In this document: positions 1 to 8,013 of the stretch, one piece after another
Layout of the letters: each line of letters begins with the position of its first letter
Numbering within the stretch: position 1 is the stretch's first letter
DNA from: Treponema sp.
GTDB lineage: Bacteria; Spirochaetota; Spirochaetia; Treponematales; Breznakiellaceae
Direction of reading: 5' to 3'
NCBI GenBank assembly: GCA_009777735.1
Contig: WRLF01000003.1
Coordinates: 62,001-126,000 of the forward strand
DNA length: 64,000 bases
Translations under genes and position numbers: made by a program
The notes under the pieces: generated by a model
Told to the model about the DNA's origin: nothing
What the model saw: only the letters and a program-made list of their open reading frames with translations
Database searches by the model: none

Positions 1-1
1 T

Positions 2-871
2 TCTTCGGATTCCCTTGAGCCTGTTCGCCAGGGTATTAAATCCGGATTTGTACCCAAAGACCCGCAAACCGATGAACTCACCCGCAGGCCTGCAGTTTCC
101 GGCCCCCGCCACCCTGAGGCGGCACGCTTTCAGCGCATCCCCCGTTCGCTGCGGGATCGATGGAAAAGCGGCGCGCCGGTTCGGGGCAGATGGTTTTCGC
201 TTTTGCCGGATGATGCACAAATCGCAAACAGCGGTGCACAAGATATTGTGCCCGACCCGCTGGACAGGGAAAGCAGAAACCGGGAGTGTGTCCGCCTGCT
301 TCTGGCGCGCTGGGGTATTCTCTGCCGTCCACTGCTGGAAAGGGTTTCCAGGGATGAGCCTTCGCCTTTTAGCTGGTCGGGCCTGTTACCAACCATGCGC
401 CGCATGGAACTGGCAGGTGAACTTGTTGCCGGCCGTTTCTTTGCGGGCATCAATTCCCTGCAATTTGCCTCACCGGTCATTGCCCGCGAACTTGCAAACG
501 CCGAATCATTTGACGGCATCTACTGGATGAATGCCGCCGACCCGGCAAGTCCCGCAGGGCTGGAAATTGAGGGCCTTGATCCCCGCCTCCCTGCCCGCCT
601 GCCGTCCAGCCGCGTCTATTTCCGGGGGGCGCAGCTAATCGCTGTGTCAAACCGCAACGGCAAGGAGCAGCAAATCTTCATAAGCCCTGAAGACTCTTCC
701 ATTGCCGCACTGATCGATTTCCTGAAAATACCCCGCAGCAGAAAAGTCCTTCCCGAGAAAAAAATTCTTGTTGAAACCATTAACAATTCAGAAGCGGCTC
801 GAAGTGACTATGCTCCGGCTTTTGTGGCTGCCGGTTTCGTGTCCGACCGGGGCAGGCTTTGTTTCTGGTAG
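2..871 (+). CDS. Lhr-family ATP-dependent helicase, C-terminal part
   Basis: The reading frame is open from the window edge, so only about the last 290 residues of a much larger protein are present. The fragment resembles the C-terminal region of Lhr-type superfamily 2 DNA helicases, downstream of the motor and winged-helix parts: a stretch around W-G-I-L...LLPTMRRME followed by a small-residue/GRF segment, then the A-D-P-A-S-P-A-G motif that matches the D-P-A-N-P-[YW]-G seen in this family. Lhr proteins unwind DNA or RNA-DNA hybrids and are linked to repair. The helicase motifs themselves lie outside the window, so the call rests on the C-terminal domain. A TTG at 203 is only an internal codon. 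The identification is fairly confident; the exact subclass is not. Confidence 0.7.
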   Translation, partial: SSDSLEPVRQGIKSGFVPKDPQTDELTRRPAVSGPRHPEAARFQRIPRSLRDRWKSGAPVRGRWFSLLPDDAQIANSGAQDIVPDPLDRESRNRECVRLLLARWGILCRPLLERVSRDEPSPFSWSGLLPTMRRMELAGELVAGRFFAGINSLQFASPVIARELANAESFDGIYWMNAADPASPAGLEIEGLDPRLPARLPSSRVYFRGAQLIAVSNRNGKEQQIFISPEDSSIAALIDFLKIPRSRKVLPEKKILVETINNSEAARSDYAPAFVAAGFVSDRGRLCFW

Positions 872-923
872 ATAACTAAATATTGAAAATATGATACTAT
901 ATATACATAAGAGGTTGTATACA

Positions 924-1403
924 ATGAAAAAAGATTGGTTATTTTCTGATGAACACAGTATTTGTAGTTACAGAACATCTGGAGTCCTGATAAGAAATAA
1001 TAAAATATTGGTACAAAGAGAAAAAGATGGCAGGGAATATGCTTTGCCTGGAGGTCATGTTATTATAGGTGAAACATCTGAACAATCACTCATCAGAGAA
1101 TATAAGGAAGAAACAGGAGCAGATATTATATGTACTCGAATGATATGGATTGAAGAAACATTTTGGAAATGGAAAGAAAAAAAAGCACATACAATTGCTT
1201 TTTATTACCTTATATCATTGATAAATGAATCAGATATTCCTGATAATTATTTTGAATCTCATAAAGATAATTGTAATGTAATGCTTGAATGGATGGAAAT
1301 TGATAAAATAAATGATTTAACAATTTATCCTCAATTTATAAAAGAGAAAATTAATAACATTTTTGATAATAATATAGAGCATTTTATTTGTTATGACTAT
1401 TAA
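924..1403 (+). CDS. Nudix hydrolase
   Basis: A 159-residue protein with a complete Nudix box: G44, E50, R58-E59, E62-E63 and G65 fit G-x5-E-x7-R-E-U-x-E-E-x-G-U exactly. Such enzymes cleave nucleoside diphosphates linked to another group, using Mg bound by the box glutamates; the substrate cannot be told from sequence. The start at 924 is preferred over an in-frame ATG at 891 because AAGAGG lies about 9 bases upstream and the family fold begins near there. The gene is strikingly AT-rich compared with both neighbours, with AAA, ATA and TTA codons dominating, which suggests recent acquisition. It converges on trpS with a 4-base overlap of stop codons. Confidence 0.88.
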   Translation: MKKDWLFSDEHSICSYRTSGVLIRNNKILVQREKDGREYALPGGHVIIGETSEQSLIREYKEETGADIICTRMIWIEETFWKWKEKKAHTIAFYYLISLINESDIPDNYFESHKDNCNVMLEWMEIDKINDLTIYPQFIKEKINNIFDNNIEHFICYDY

Positions 1404-2395
1404 TCAATCCCCGCTGCTTTTCGGAAACGCTTCACCGTAGCGGCTGCGATAGGCCGTGCTTTCTCGGCGCCCTGTTCAAGAATTTTGTCCAATGCGGGAA
1501 TGTCCGCCATTATCGCGTTATAGCGTTCGCGCATGGGAGCAAGCAGGCGGTTTGCCGCAAGGAACAGCTCTTCTTTGGCCATGCCCCATCCCATGCCTCC
1601 GGCACGGTAATGGGCGGCAAGAGCGGCCTGTTCTTCCTTGTTTGCAAAAAGCCTGTACAACTGGAAGATCTGGCAGGTATCCGGATCCTTGGGTTCCTCG
1701 ACTGTTTGGGAGTTTGTTAACATCCGCATGATGGTTTTTTTTAGGGTATTTTCCGGGGCAAACAGGGGGATGGTGTTGTTGTAGCTTTTACTCATTTTCC
1801 TGCCGTCCAGCCCCGGCACAACAGCGGAATCCGGCTGCACGCCGGCGCGGGGTATTTTCAGCACCGGTTTGCCGTAATTGGCATTTACCGATTGGACTAT
1901 GTCAGCGGCCATCTCGATATGCTGTACCTGGTCTTTGCCCACCGGCACCACATCTGAATCAAAAATAATAATGTCGGCAGCCATCAGTATGGGATAGGTA
2001 AACAGGCCCATGTTAACCCCTGCATCGGGATCATCGCCTTTATCGGTATTGTCCTGCACCGCCGCTTTGTATGCATGGGCGCGGTTCATCATGCCCTTGG
2101 AAGTAAATGCCGTCAGCATGACCGTCAGCTCAAAAACTTCAGGAATGGCGCTTTGTCGGTAAAACAGGACTTTTTCCGGATCAAGCCCCGCAGCGAGCCA
2201 GCCGGCAGCTACATGCCTGGCAGTTGAGCTCAGTTCCGCCGGGTCTTTCATGGTATTCAAACCGTGGTAGTCGGCAATGAAATAGCGGGCATCGTACGTT
2301 TTAGCAAGCTCCAGCGCAGGCTTAATTGCGCCAAAGTAGTTGCCGATGTGCAGATCACCCGTGGGTTTTATGCCGGTAAGGGAAATTTCTTTCAT
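1400..2395 (-). CDS. trpS: tryptophan--tRNA ligase
   Basis: Charges tRNA-Trp with tryptophan in the cytoplasm. The protein starting at 2395 has 331 residues, normal for bacterial TrpS. The class I signatures are present: HIGN at 16-19 and KMSKS at 200-204, plus the family's early TGIKPTGDLHIGNY-type opening. An upstream in-frame ATG at 2494 would add 33 residues unlike the family. A -35/-10 pair at 2403-2431 points to transcription starting essentially at the 2395 ATG, which supports the shorter form. There is no Shine-Dalgarno sequence before it. A minus-strand DUF1016 fragment lies upstream, separated by heptad repeats. Confidence 0.95.
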   Translation of the reverse strand: MKEISLTGIKPTGDLHIGNYFGAIKPALELAKTYDARYFIADYHGLNTMKDPAELSSTARHVAAGWLAAGLDPEKVLFYRQSAIPEVFELTVMLTAFTSKGMMNRAHAYKAAVQDNTDKGDDPDAGVNMGLFTYPILMAADIIIFDSDVVPVGKDQVQHIEMAADIVQSVNANYGKPVLKIPRAGVQPDSAVVPGLDGRKMSKSYNNTIPLFAPENTLKKTIMRMLTNSQTVEEPKDPDTCQIFQLYRLFANKEEQAALAAHYRAGGMGWGMAKEELFLAANRLLAPMRERYNAIMADIPALDKILEQGAEKARPIAAATVKRFRKAAGID

Positions 2396-2402
2396 TGTTG
2401 AT

Positions 2403-2431
2403 AATGTAGCGGTTTGGAAGCGGAGTGTAAA
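2403..2431 (-). promoter_or_regulatory. trpS promoter, probably leaderless
   Basis: On the minus strand TTTACA (2431-2426), a 17-base spacer and TACATT (2408-2403) lie 7 bases from the trpS ATG. A normal start point about 7 bases after the -10 would fall on the ATG. Inferred from pattern only. Confidence 0.55.
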
Positions 2432-2446
2432 GGGGACTGAAAAAGT

Positions 2447-2467
2447 GAATAGGGAATAGGGAATAGG
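2447..2467. repeat. heptanucleotide tandem repeat (GAATAGG x3)
   Basis: Three perfect copies of GAATAGG, with looser 7-base units on both sides (about 2426-2474). The array lies between trpS and the DUF1016 remnant, and the trpS -35 box falls in its degenerate edge. One of several heptad arrays in the window, each with a different unit. Confidence 0.85.
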
Positions 2468-2514
2468 GCAAGAAATAGTCTGGGTGTATAACATTGTTAA
2501 ACGGAAGAAATGTT

Positions 2515-3285
2515 TTAATTACCAGGGGGCAGGGATGTAATATTCGACAATTCTGTAAGTTCGCGAAGCTTGTTTTGAAGCAGTTTCTTGTCAGGTAACT
2601 TGGCAGTATATTCGGCAACAAGCACCGGCGAAAGATTGCGTTGTATGGCATACTCGACAACTTCATCATCCTTGTCTGCACATAGGATAATACCTACACT
2701 TGGATTTTCATTGTCCTTTTTATGATCTCTATCAAGGGCTTCAAGATAAAAATTCATTTTTCCTATGTATTCCGGCTTAAAAGAAGTCGTCTTTAACTCA
2801 AAGGCGACCATACATGATAAGCCCCTATGGTAAAAAAGTAAATCTATGAAGAAATCTGATTTGCCCACTTGAACCCGGAATTGTTCGCTGATAAAAGAAA
2901 AATCCTTCCCGATTTCCAGCAGGAAGTTTTTCATATTTGTAATAATTGCTTTTTGCAGTGTTGATTCATTATGAGATTCCGGCAGATTGAGAAAATCAAG
3001 GACATAACTGTCCAGGAACTGATTCTTTATCTCTTGTTTTACAGGTAGGTTTGTAGACTTTTTTTCCCTTATTGTTTTTCGTTCGAACCGCATCGCATCA
3101 AATTGCCGTTCCAGTTCCCGAAATGAGTGTTTTTCCTCGATGGCTAGTTTGATATAAAAAAGCCGTTCTTCGTCGTTTTTGGCACGGCTCATAACAAGGA
3201 GATTATTAGACCATGATATTTCTCTCAACAGTGTTGAGAGAAATTCGTTATCTTTATAGGTCTCATAAAATTGCACCCCTGGCAA
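2515..3285 (-). CDS. DUF1016/YhcG-type PDDEXK nuclease, N-terminally truncated
   Basis: The 256-residue product matches the second half of DUF1016 proteins: the Q-F-Y-E-x-Y-K-D-N-E segment, the E-[IL]-x-W-S-x-N-L-L region, the E-R-Q-F/I-D segment, and a C-terminal PDDEXK-like nuclease core with D (FFIDLLFYHR) and E-L-K (VAFELKTTSF). Full-length family members have roughly 100 more residues at the N-terminus, carrying a predicted DNA- or partner-binding domain. Here the similarity begins abruptly at the TTG start, and the frame upstream closes at a stop near 3325 inside a C-rich heptad array. The gene is therefore probably a 5'-deleted remnant rather than a functional nuclease. It could still be translated from the TTG, but no Shine-Dalgarno sequence is visible. 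Confidence 0.75.
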   Translation of the reverse strand: MPGVQFYETYKDNEFLSTLLREISWSNNLLVMSRAKNDEERLFYIKLAIEEKHSFRELERQFDAMRFERKTIREKKSTNLPVKQEIKNQFLDSYVLDFLNLPESHNESTLQKAIITNMKNFLLEIGKDFSFISEQFRVQVGKSDFFIDLLFYHRGLSCMVAFELKTTSFKPEYIGKMNFYLEALDRDHKKDNENPSVGIILCADKDDEVVEYAIQRNLSPVLVAEYTAKLPDKKLLQNKLRELTELSNITSLPPGN

Positions 3286-3319
3286 GAAGCAGATTTCAGC
3301 TGTCTTGTAAAGTTGCCCC

Positions 3320-3347
3320 AGCCCCTAGCCCCTCACCCCCCTCCCTT
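3320..3347. repeat. heptanucleotide tandem repeat (AGCCCCT type)
   Basis: Four consecutive 7-base units: AGCCCCT twice, then CACCCCC and CTCCCTT. The array sits exactly between the truncated end of the DUF1016 gene and the -10 box of the first phosphate transporter gene. Confidence 0.8.
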
Positions 3348-3349
3348 AG

Positions 3350-3355
3350 TACAAT
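3350..3355 (+). promoter_or_regulatory. -10 box of the first Na/Pi cotransporter gene
   Basis: TACAAT ends 6 bases before the ATG at 3362, as at other leaderless-looking starts here. No convincing -35 is seen; the position is occupied by the heptad array. Confidence 0.4.
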
Positions 3356-3361
3356 GACCCA

Positions 3362-5032
3362 ATGGCTATTGTGACTCTAATTCTCCACATGATCGGCGGC
3401 CTGTGCATGTTCCTCCTTGGTATGAAGATCATGAGCGAGGGGATACAGCAAAGCGCCGGTGATCGCATGAGAAAGACATTGAATTTCATGACGGGCAACC
3501 GTTTTGCCGGTGTGCTGACCGGTTTTACGCTGACGGCGGTTATTCAATCATCATCGGCGGCCACGGTTATGGTTGTTTCCTTTGTCAATGCCGGTCTGCT
3601 TACTCTAACCCAGTCAATCGGGGTGATTATGGGCGCCAATGTCGGCACGACCGTCACTGCCTGGATTGTGTCTCTCGTGGGGTTTTCTTTGCAAATTACC
3701 AGCCTGGCACTGCCTGCGGTGGGCATCGGCTTTATTCTCAAAGTAATGAAGTGGAAGCATAAAAGCATCGGCGAAATAGTCATGGGTTTTGGTCTTTTAT
3801 TTTTAGGACTGTATTTCCTTACCCGGGAAATGAACAGCTTGTACAACGAAGAAAGTTTTACCGCCATTGGCGCTTTCAGGGACATGGGGTTTCTGGCGGT
3901 GCTGACAGGAATTGGCGCCGGGTTTTTGATGACGATACTCATTCATTCATCGAGCGCGACATCGGCCATAGTCCTGACAATGGCGTTTAACGGTATTATT
4001 ACGTACGAGATGGGTGCCGGTATGATTTTAGGCGCAAGCATAGGTACCACCATTGATGCAGTGCTGTCTGCCATTGGCGCAAATACCGAAGCCAAACGCT
4101 CTGCCCTGGTACATGTGCTGTTTAATGCAATAGGCGTCTGCTGGGCGCTGATCTTTTTTAACCCGCTGCTGGCGCTCGTTAATGCGATAACACCGGGAAT
4201 CCCTGCCGGAATTGGCGTTACTACACACATTGCCATGTTTCAAACAGTATATAAAGTTGTCAATACCATTTTATTTTTCCCCTTTGTCAGCCATTATGCC
4301 CGTCTGATCTGTTTTATTATCCGTGAAAAGCCGGAAGAGATAAGCAAGCATTATAAGTTTGCCTATCTTTCTTCCGCTAAAACCAGTACGCCTGAGCTCA
4401 ATATATTACGCGCAGAAAAAGAAATCCGTGACATGGCAGGCATTGTTTCGTCAATGTATGCCAGCTTCAGCGAATTGCTGCGGAACTTGCGGGAAACAAA
4501 AGACAGAGAAGACGCTGTTGTAAAGTTCTGCGGAGAAATGAAACAAAAAGAAGAATACGTTGATCAAATGAGGGAAACTCTGACTGCCTTTTTAATTGAA
4601 TGTACCCATACCCGGCTTAACCCCCATTCCGAGCGCCGGGTATCGCGCCTGATGCGGGTTACCGGCGATATTGAGGAGATGAGCGATGAATGCTATGGCA
4701 TCAGCCGCCTGCTGGAAAAAAGTGTCAGGAAAAAACGTATTTTTAAAAAAGATGAAATGGACGAGCTTGTTCCATACGTTGGTCAGGTAGAGGAATTCCT
4801 TGGTCTCCTGCATGATAAACTGGGACAAAGCCTGACAGTGAAATCAACCATCCAAACGAAAAAACTGGAATCAGATATCGGCAAATCCCGCAAACAGCTT
4901 CAGAAGCTCAGCCGTAAGCGTATTGAAGCAGGCAAGGATGTGCAGACAGAGCTGCTTTTTATCGACTTGGTTCGCCGTATTGAAAAACTCGGAGACTATT
5001 GCATGAATATAACTGAAAAAATTTCCAGTTAG
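3362..5032 (+). CDS. Na/Pi cotransporter family protein with PhoU-like domain
   Basis: A 556-residue inner-membrane protein of the NptA/PNaS family, which couples sodium to phosphate movement. Two PF02690-type halves are visible, each with the hallmark glutamine/serine-rich re-entrant motif: IQSSSAATVMVVSFVNAG near residue 62 and IHSSSATSAIVLTMAFNG near 197. About ten hydrophobic segments fill residues 1-320. Residues about 350-556 form a charged helical domain like PhoU, usual in the bacterial long form. There is no Shine-Dalgarno sequence; a -10 box lies 6 bases upstream. It is followed after 12 bases by a close paralogue, so the two are almost certainly co-transcribed. Direction of transport and any regulatory role of the PhoU part cannot be read from sequence. 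Confidence 0.9.
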   Translation: MAIVTLILHMIGGLCMFLLGMKIMSEGIQQSAGDRMRKTLNFMTGNRFAGVLTGFTLTAVIQSSSAATVMVVSFVNAGLLTLTQSIGVIMGANVGTTVTAWIVSLVGFSLQITSLALPAVGIGFILKVMKWKHKSIGEIVMGFGLLFLGLYFLTREMNSLYNEESFTAIGAFRDMGFLAVLTGIGAGFLMTILIHSSSATSAIVLTMAFNGIITYEMGAGMILGASIGTTIDAVLSAIGANTEAKRSALVHVLFNAIGVCWALIFFNPLLALVNAITPGIPAGIGVTTHIAMFQTVYKVVNTILFFPFVSHYARLICFIIREKPEEISKHYKFAYLSSAKTSTPELNILRAEKEIRDMAGIVSSMYASFSELLRNLRETKDREDAVVKFCGEMKQKEEYVDQMRETLTAFLIECTHTRLNPHSERRVSRLMRVTGDIEEMSDECYGISRLLEKSVRKKRIFKKDEMDELVPYVGQVEEFLGLLHDKLGQSLTVKSTIQTKKLESDIGKSRKQLQKLSRKRIEAGKDVQTELLFIDLVRRIEKLGDYCMNITEKISS

Positions 5033-5044
5033 GCAGGGAGTATT

Positions 5045-6712
5045 ATGGATTTAATGGCATTGTTACGTATGGCTGGCGGCCTGTGCATGTTCCTCTTTGG
5101 TATGAAGATTATGAGCGAAGGGATACAGCGGAGCGCCGGCGACCGTCTCAGAAGAACATTGAATTTTATGACCGGTAACCGTTTTTCCGGAGTATTGACC
5201 GGTTTTGCGGTTACCGCTATTATTCAGTCTTCATCGGCAACTACTGTCATGGTGGTTTCCTTCGTGAATGCCGGGTTGTTAACCCTGGCTCAGTCAATCG
5301 GGGTTATAATGGGCGCCAATATCGGCACCACTGTTACTGCGTGGATTGTGTCGCTGCTGGGGTTTTCGCTAAATATTTCCGATTTAGCCCTGCCTGCTGT
5401 GGGAATCGGCTTTGTCATGAGCATTGCAAAGTGGAAACATAAAAGCATTGGTGAAGTTGTTCTGGGATTCGGTTTTTTATTTATGGGATTGTTTTATCTT
5501 ACCCAGGAAATGAGCTTAATCAATCATTTGATAGATTTTAATATTATTGGCACTTTTCGCGATATGGGTTTTGGGGCTGTATTGATTGGCGCAGGCGCCG
5601 GGCTGGTAATGACCATGCTGCTACATTCATCCAGCGCAACCACAGCAATAACGCTGACCATGGCATTTAACAATATCATTACTTTCGAGATGGCTGCCGG
5701 AATGGTGCTTGGTTCCAATGTCGGTACGACCGTTGACGCTGTGTTAGCTGCAATTGGATCAAAAACTGCGGCAAAACAGGCGGCGCTTGTCCATGTATTG
5801 CTTAATGTCATCGGTACGTGCTGGGCCTTGCCTCTCTTAAGGCCGCTGTTGGCGCTTGTTGCTGTTTTAACGCCGGCAGACCCTGTCGGTGCGGGGGCAA
5901 CCATGCATCTTGCCATGCTGCATACGGTGTTTAATTCAATAAATGTTATTTTATTTTTACCTTTTGTCGAACAATTCTCAAAACTGGTTTCTGTTATTAT
6001 TCGCGATGCGCCGGAAGGGGAAAACAGGCAATACAAGTTTGCTTACCTTGATTCCCCCAGAACCGGAACGCCTGAACTCAATATATTGCGTGCAGAAAAA
6101 GAAATTCGTGATATGGCGGGTATTGTATCGTCTATGTATGCCGGTTTTTGTACCTTTCTGCGGGACCTGCACGAAACAAGCGATAAGGAAAACGCCGTTG
6201 GTAAACTTTTGGAAGAGTTGAAACAACAGGAAAATTATGTTGATGAAATGAGGGAAACGCTTACCGCTTTTTTAATAGAATGTACCCGCAAACAGCTTAA
6301 TCCCCGTTCCGAGCGCCGGGTTTCGCGCCTCTTGCAGATTACCGGCGACATTGAAGAGATGAGCGATGAATGTTACGGTATAAGCCGTCTGCTGGAAAGA
6401 AGTGTGCGGAAAAACAGGATGTTCAAAAAAGAAGAAATTGACGATCTGGTTCCCTATGTAAATCAGGTGGAAGAATTCCTCTGCCTCCTGCATGAGAAAC
6501 TGGGGCAGGGCATGTCTGTCACTTCAACCATTCTGTCCAAAAAGGTGGAGACAAACATCACAAAATCGCGCAAGCAGCTCCAAAAACTCAGCCGTAAGCG
6601 CATTGAAGCAGGCAAAGATGTTCAGACAGAACTGCTCTTTATTGATCTTGTCCGTCGCATCGAAAAACTTGGAGATTATTGCGTTAATATTGCGGAAAAG
6701 TTGTCGGGGTAG
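5045..6712 (+). CDS. Na/Pi cotransporter family protein with PhoU-like domain (tandem paralogue)
   Basis: A 555-residue paralogue of the preceding gene, alike throughout: the same opening, the same IQSSSATTVMVVSFVNAG and LHSSSATTAITLTMAFNN motifs, and a C-terminal PhoU-like domain that is nearly identical in the last 60 residues. The two genes arose by tandem duplication. They differ most in the loops between membrane segments and in residues about 300-380. GGGAG lies a few bases before the ATG, unlike the first copy. Two copies could form a heteromer or have different affinities; nothing in the sequence decides this. Confidence 0.9.
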   Translation: MDLMALLRMAGGLCMFLFGMKIMSEGIQRSAGDRLRRTLNFMTGNRFSGVLTGFAVTAIIQSSSATTVMVVSFVNAGLLTLAQSIGVIMGANIGTTVTAWIVSLLGFSLNISDLALPAVGIGFVMSIAKWKHKSIGEVVLGFGFLFMGLFYLTQEMSLINHLIDFNIIGTFRDMGFGAVLIGAGAGLVMTMLLHSSSATTAITLTMAFNNIITFEMAAGMVLGSNVGTTVDAVLAAIGSKTAAKQAALVHVLLNVIGTCWALPLLRPLLALVAVLTPADPVGAGATMHLAMLHTVFNSINVILFLPFVEQFSKLVSVIIRDAPEGENRQYKFAYLDSPRTGTPELNILRAEKEIRDMAGIVSSMYAGFCTFLRDLHETSDKENAVGKLLEELKQQENYVDEMRETLTAFLIECTRKQLNPRSERRVSRLLQITGDIEEMSDECYGISRLLERSVRKNRMFKKEEIDDLVPYVNQVEEFLCLLHEKLGQGMSVTSTILSKKVETNITKSRKQLQKLSRKRIEAGKDVQTELLFIDLVRRIEKLGDYCVNIAEKLSG

Positions 6713-6758
6713 GGGTAAAATGCTTTACTCGCAGCTTCCCTGGACACATTGTTTGCAC

Positions 6759-6764
6759 TATAAT
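6759..6764 (+). promoter_or_regulatory. -10 box before the phosphoesterase-rubrerythrin gene
   Basis: A consensus TATAAT stands 7 bases before the ATG at 6772, with only a weak -35 candidate (TTCCCT) 17 bases further upstream. There is no Shine-Dalgarno sequence, so the transcript may start at or next to the ATG. Confidence 0.45.
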
Positions 6765-6771
6765 GTGATTC

Positions 6772-8013
6772 ATGGAAAAAGTTGTCAGGGAAAATATTGA
6801 AATAAATCCAATCAATGGTTTTACTTTTATCGGCGATCCCGGATGCGATGGTTTAGGTGTTGAAATCATGAGTATATTTAATGCTGCATGTCATGAAGCA
6901 TCCGGCGATTTTATGCTTATCGGCGGAGACATTGTACCCAACGGCACAACTCATTACTACAAAAACGTAATGGAAATGACAGATGCAGTAATTGATAAAC
7001 CTGTGTATGTTCTTCCCGGTAATCATGACACATTGGATTACGAATCCTTTTTCGGCCTGAAAAATTATTTTTTATACAATTCCAGGCTCTTAATTATTGT
7101 ACTGGACAATTCCAAACGGGTTTTTTCGCAGGAAACACTGGATTTACTGCAGCGCGCCCTGGCGTATGAGCGGGACAACATAGTACTGACCTTTCACATT
7201 CCGCCGCCGAATAAAATAACCAAAAATTCTGTTAGTACAGAAGAATGGGACAAAGTGCTTACTTTAATCTCGGCGCTTAAGGAAAAAGTTAAATTTATTC
7301 TGTGCGGGCATATACATTCTTATTTTGAAGATGATGTAAACGGGATAAAACTCATTGCCACAGGCGGCGGCGGCGCCCGCATAGAAGAAGTTGAAGGTAT
7401 TGAAGCGCCCTATTACCACTTCGTTGAATTTTCTTTTGATTCAAACGGCGTGCTGAATTACAGCCGCAAACCGGTATCATTCAGTAAAGCCCCCTCTGTC
7501 CCGCTTCCGGTACTCAAATCTTTGGAGAAAGCTTTTGCCGGGGAATGTCAGGCATATATGCGCTATCGTATATATGCGGAAGATGCGCTTAGGAATAACA
7601 AACCCGGACTTGCAAAACTTTTTTATGCAGCATCGGATTCGGAGTTGTATCATGCACGAAATTTCTTTTATTCGATGAACCATGTTAAATCATCATTGGA
7701 AGCTGTTAGCGAAAGTATTGCGAACGAAAGTGAGGAGATAAATGATATATATTTAAACGCTTTGCATTTAGCCCGTCAGCAAGGTGCCGGCCTGGCTGCG
7801 TATGCCTTCCAGGATGCAAGAAGCGCAGAAAGTGTGCATTTACGCTTGTTCAAAGAAGCCGAAAGTACACTTGCCGCATTACCCGATGTGCCGGAAAAAC
7901 AATACTCTACCTGTACCTCATGCGGCTACACGATTACTGATATTGATAGTATCAAATTTTGTCCGGTTTGCGGAGCGCCGGCTGATAAATTACTCGCAGT
8001 GGAGAAAATATGA
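6772..8013 (+). CDS. metallophosphoesterase-rubrerythrin-rubredoxin fusion
   Basis: A 413-residue protein with three modules. Residues about 15-215 are a calcineurin-like phosphoesterase: D22, GGD at 51-53, GNHD at 83-86, H142 and GHIH at 179-182; the usual first-motif D-x-H is D-P-G here. Residues about 245-365 are a rubrerythrin-type ferritin-like diiron bundle, with E258 (F-A-G-E-C-Q-A), E291-x2-H294, E321/E322 and E353-x2-H356 as candidate ligands. Residues 381-403 are a rubredoxin-like knuckle with C381, C384, C397 and C400. Rubrerythrins reduce peroxide in anaerobes; phosphoesterases of this type cut phosphomonoesters or diesters. No signal peptide is visible, so it should be cytoplasmic. 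The stop overlaps the ATG of the nucleoside-binding lipoprotein gene (ATGA). The substrate is unknown. Confidence 0.85.
   Translation: MEKVVRENIEINPINGFTFIGDPGCDGLGVEIMSIFNAACHEASGDFMLIGGDIVPNGTTHYYKNVMEMTDAVIDKPVYVLPGNHDTLDYESFFGLKNYFLYNSRLLIIVLDNSKRVFSQETLDLLQRALAYERDNIVLTFHIPPPNKITKNSVSTEEWDKVLTLISALKEKVKFILCGHIHSYFEDDVNGIKLIATGGGGARIEEVEGIEAPYYHFVEFSFDSNGVLNYSRKPVSFSKAPSVPLPVLKSLEKAFAGECQAYMRYRIYAEDALRNNKPGLAKLFYAASDSELYHARNFFYSMNHVKSSLEAVSESIANESEEINDIYLNALHLARQQGAGLAAYAFQDARSAESVHLRLFKEAESTLAALPDVPEKQYSTCTSCGYTITDIDSIKFCPVCGAPADKLLAVEKI

Noticed and set aside
15-530. 171-residue open frame at the window start
   Set aside because: Out-of-frame shadow of the Lhr-type helicase, whose frame is open from base 2 and has family motifs.
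5524-6036. Long antisense frames inside the phosphate transporter genes
   Set aside because: They run opposite to strongly supported membrane-protein genes and have no family features; both paralogues produce similar shadows.
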